Positions 61,871 through 64,000 of a stretch of DNA of 64,000 nucleotides are shown here, one piece after another; the first letter of the stretch is position 1; every line of letters begins with the position of its first letter. The notes beneath the pieces were generated by a model. The model had not been told where the DNA came from. It saw only the letters and a list, made by a program, of their open reading frames with translations, and did no database searches. The stretch comes from CAZKAP01 sp964552195 (GTDB lineage Bacteria; Bacteroidota; Bacteroidia; Flavobacteriales; Flavobacteriaceae), in assembly GCA_964552195.1 (NCBI GenBank), contig CAZKFM010000007.1, forward strand, positions 1 to 64,000, written 5' to 3'. The position numbers were made by a program, and so were the translations under genes.

Positions 61871-62596
61871 TCAGGGTTTGGGGCGCTCGTTAAATCCATC
61901 CACTTCGCCCATATCAATGGTAAACGTCAGCATTTTGTGAGACTTGGGAAGATATGCACCGGTTTCCGTAACCATCCAGTCGTCCCAGCTCGCCTCTGTA
62001 CCGCCAACCGGGAGAATTTGTACCCACATCCTGCAAGCGTAAGGGAAATAGCTCTCGTTTAATAACCAGAGATACTTATCCCCGGGGGTGTCCCCGCCTT
62101 TTGTATATTCCACCATGAGTCCTTTGGTACCGTCGTCCAGATCGACCACAGAGCGTGTAACACCTTCCTCAAAAAGCTTGTAGGGACCCAGCAGCCAGAA
62201 GGAGTCGTTATTGAATTTACGCAAGGCTTCGGAAGACAGTGACTCGCGTTCTTCCTTGTCTTCGACTTCCACTCCATTGACGAAGGCTGTGTTTCGGTCG
62301 GGCTCGCTGAGGAACAACTCTACCTCATTGATGTCCCACTTAACGTTGACAATCCCGAGATCCCGGTCGTAGAGGTATGCGTTCGACCCGTTAAACGTCC
62401 ATTTGAGGTAGCGGGTATTTTTCAGGGCGTTGTAGTTCATCGCTTCCAGCATCTTTTCTGCAAGCTGATCGGCCTCTGAGCTTTGCACTGAGTCCGGAAC
62501 AGGCCTGTGGTTCATATAATAAAATACCCCACCACCTATACCAGCCAGTACGATGAGGATTAAAATAAATCTAAGGGCAATCCTGAGAACTTTCAT
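61871..62596 (-). CDS. Membrane-anchored conserved hypothetical protein
   Basis: The 241-residue protein has one N-terminal TM helix (about 7-28, LRFILILIVLAGIGGGVFYY). A periplasmic beta-rich domain follows (YLKWTFNGSNAYLYDRDLG, VNVKWDINEVELFL, GPYKLFEEGVTRSVVDLDDG) and recalls LolA-like or lipoprotein-localisation folds, but no family motif is certain. Function unknown. The start overlaps the stop of the AcpH-like gene upstream (ATGA), so they are cotranslated. It converges on the S24 regulator gene with a 10-bp gap. Confidence 0.75.
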   Translation of the reverse strand: MKVLRIALRFILILIVLAGIGGGVFYYMNHRPVPDSVQSSEADQLAEKMLEAMNYNALKNTRYLKWTFNGSNAYLYDRDLGIVNVKWDINEVELFLSEPDRNTAFVNGVEVEDKEERESLSSEALRKFNNDSFWLLGPYKLFEEGVTRSVVDLDDGTKGLMVEYTKGGDTPGDKYLWLLNESYFPYACRMWVQILPVGGTEASWDDWMVTETGAYLPKSHKMLTFTIDMGEVDGFNERPKP

Positions 62597-63198
62597 GACA
62601 ATCCGTTTTGATGGAGAAATGTATAAACTTTTTTCAGGCTCTCCCGTATGAGTTCGGGAAAAAACTGGGTGAAGTCCGTTTCAAATTCAGTATAATACCG
62701 TTCCAGATCCTGTACAGCTGTGTTCAGGGAAGACTTTTTTCCGGTTCGCGTCCATAATCCCTTCAGAGACCGATCCAGGCCGTCGAGATTTCCATATTGC
62801 AACAGCCAGCCCTGTTCAATCATATAAGGCAGTATCTGCCGGGTACGGTCGGGTAGTTCCCCCTTGTAGGTGTGAATGATCGAATAGAACCGATCGACGA
62901 ATTGTTCGAGGCTTTCGCGGGAATATTCGTTCCAGTGAACACTGAGGAAGTGATCGAAGAACATATCTACGGCGACCCGACTGTAATGCCCCTGAGTAGG
63001 GTGCAGCCTTCTTGTGCAGGAGCGCACCAGGGGGTGCTCATCCGTATAGCTGTCGATCCAACGGTGCAATCGAATCCCTTTCTGAACCGTTGGCGGATAG
63101 CTCCCGAAACGGTTACCCCTTATGTGGTCGGCAATGAAGTTGCCTACCAGAAGCTGGTCGTGATCGAATGAAAGGTACAGATGAGCCAGATAATTCAT
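62593..63198 (-). CDS. acpH: Acyl-carrier-protein phosphodiesterase (AcpH/DUF479)
   Basis: The 201-residue protein opens MNYLAHLYLSFDHDQLLVGNF, the standard start of the AcpH (DUF479) family. IRLHRWIDSYTDEHPLVRSC and YSRVAVDMFFDHFL supply the conserved HD-type metal residues. AcpH removes the phosphopantetheine arm of acyl carrier protein, giving apo-ACP. An in-frame start 9 nt earlier (MEF) is less likely than the ATG at 63198. It is coupled to the membrane-anchored gene and divergent from glmM (74-bp gap). Confidence 0.9.
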   Translation of the reverse strand: MNYLAHLYLSFDHDQLLVGNFIADHIRGNRFGSYPPTVQKGIRLHRWIDSYTDEHPLVRSCTRRLHPTQGHYSRVAVDMFFDHFLSVHWNEYSRESLEQFVDRFYSIIHTYKGELPDRTRQILPYMIEQGWLLQYGNLDGLDRSLKGLWTRTGKKSSLNTAVQDLERYYTEFETDFTQFFPELIRESLKKVYTFLHQNGLS

Positions 63199-63272
63199 GA
63201 ATTCCAATCCAAGGACGAAAAGTACGAAAACCCCAATAGGATTATCTTTACCCCGTAAACCATAACGTACAA

Positions 63273-64000
63273 ATGACTTTAATCACATCCATATCGGGAA
63301 TTCGCGGAACTATCGGAGGCAAACCTGGCGAAAACCTGACCCCCCTCGACGCAGTTACTTTCGCCTCAGCTTACGGATCCTGGCTCAAATCGCGAACCCA
63401 AACGCCTGAGTTCACAAGGGTAGTGATCGGCAGGGATGCCCGTAAATCCGGCCCTATGATTTCCGAGCTCGTGATCAATACACTGATAGGCCTGGGCATA
63501 GACGTCGTCGATCTGGGACTGTCGACCACGCCCACAGTAGCCCTGGCTGTTCCTCTCGAAAAGGCTCAGGGAGGGATCATCATAACGGCCAGTCATAATC
63601 CAGGGGAGTGGAACGCACTGAAACTCCTGAACGAAAAAGGAGAATTCATCGATGGTCAGGATGGTTTGCAGGTTTTGGAACAGGCCGAAAAAAAACAATT
63701 TGAATTCTCAGAGGTAGGCCATCTCGGACAGCGCACCGATCGACCGGGGTACATGGAAGTTCACGTAGAAGAAGTGCTGAAATTGAATTTAATTGATCCG
63801 GAGCGCATACGGGAGAAAAGATTCAAAGTAGTCGTAGACGCCGTCAACTCCACAGGGGGCATCGCCGTTCCCCTCTTGCTGGATCGTCTGGGAGTGGAAG
63901 TTATTCCGATGTACTGCACGCCTAATGGCGATTTTCCGCACAATCCCGAGCCACTAAAAGAGCATTTGGGAGATATATGCAACAAGGTGGTTGAGGAAGA
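63273..64000 (+). CDS. glmM: Phosphoglucosamine mutase, 5' part (cut by window end)
   Basis: A plus-strand frame opens at ATG 63273 and runs without a stop to the window edge (242 codons). It starts MTLITSISGIRGTIGGKPGE, as in Bacteroidota GlmM, with IGRDARKSGPM, the phosphoserine loop ITASHNPGEWNA (Ser107) and the metal/sugar segments VVDAVNSTGG and NGDFPHNPEP. The enzyme turns glucosamine 6-phosphate into the 1-phosphate for UDP-GlcNAc, feeding peptidoglycan and LPS. A broader phosphomannomutase role is possible until the C-terminal specificity loop is seen. Confidence 0.9.
   Translation, partial: MTLITSISGIRGTIGGKPGENLTPLDAVTFASAYGSWLKSRTQTPEFTRVVIGRDARKSGPMISELVINTLIGLGIDVVDLGLSTTPTVALAVPLEKAQGGIIITASHNPGEWNALKLLNEKGEFIDGQDGLQVLEQAEKKQFEFSEVGHLGQRTDRPGYMEVHVEEVLKLNLIDPERIREKRFKVVVDAVNSTGGIAVPLLLDRLGVEVIPMYCTPNGDFPHNPEPLKEHLGDICNKVVEE

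Noticed and set aside
1..64000. CRISPR array, rRNA genes or insertion sequences
   Set aside because: No regularly spaced direct repeats of CRISPR type, no rRNA-like stretch and no transposase motif were seen on reading the window.

Overview
The window looks like chromosome from a marine-type Flavobacteriia (phylum Bacteroidota) with moderate G+C, judged by eye. Evidence: a type IX secretion C-terminal sorting domain at 81-2363; a 2-oxoacid dehydrogenase E1 with alpha and beta parts fused; a long class II ketol-acid reductoisomerase; the gene order tpx-dgkA-ftsK-lolA-lptFG-like-ribB; S46 and M1 peptidases with signal peptides; several TTG starts; and perfect TAnnTTTG (Bacteroidota -7) boxes in front of many genes. 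It is mostly dense housekeeping sequence. I see no prophage, insertion sequence or CRISPR array.

Layout. 81-2363 is a secreted hydrolase. 2364-3252 is the largest gene-poor stretch and holds tRNA-Ser(UGA), its promoter box and terminator, and a possible decayed ORF. 3253-4014 is a TSUP transporter that converges on a six-gene minus-strand run (11542 back to 4011: tpx, dgkA, ftsK, lolA, an enlarged LptF/G permease, ribB with a dead GTP cyclohydrolase half). 11631-15818 holds a NhaC antiporter, dihydrolipoyl dehydrogenase and an acyltransferase-like membrane protein. 15954-23277 is a plus-strand run (tilS, dsbD-like, penicillin acylase, comM/yifB), partly coupled by ATGA overlaps. 24134-29606 is the compact isoleucine/valine operon ilvD-ilvB-ilvN-ilvC, followed by gapN behind a hairpin-rich leader.

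31399-41597 is degradative and envelope-related: S46 peptidase, recG, M1 aminopeptidase, patatin, two hypothetical proteins and an M20 amidohydrolase. 41732-50670 mixes DNA metabolism and envelope genes: UvrD-type helicase, orphan histidine kinase, threonylcarbamoyladenylate synthase, OmpA-like lipoprotein, glycosyltransferase, HsdR-N nuclease-like protein, holA and DoxX. 50740-59615 runs on the minus strand: uvrA, LOG-family protein, a pseudo-M1 domain fused to an outer-membrane barrel, and the fused E1. The right end has a hypothetical gene, a divergent pair (DUF4130-like protein and an XRE-S24 LexA-like regulator), a membrane-anchored hypothetical protein, an AcpH-like phosphodiesterase and the start of glmM, cut by the window edge.

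The most interesting point is the 108-bp gap between the DUF4130-like gene and the S24 regulator. It carries four dyads GGA-N5-TCC spaced 18, 17 and 18 bp apart, overlapping a perfect -7 box on each strand. This looks like the operator array of an autoregulated, self-cleaving damage-type repressor controlling a DNA-metabolism gene. Secondary leads are the pseudo-M1/barrel fusion, a small Cys/His plus PD-(D/E)XK-like protein at 23264-23707, and the gapN leader with alternative hairpins.
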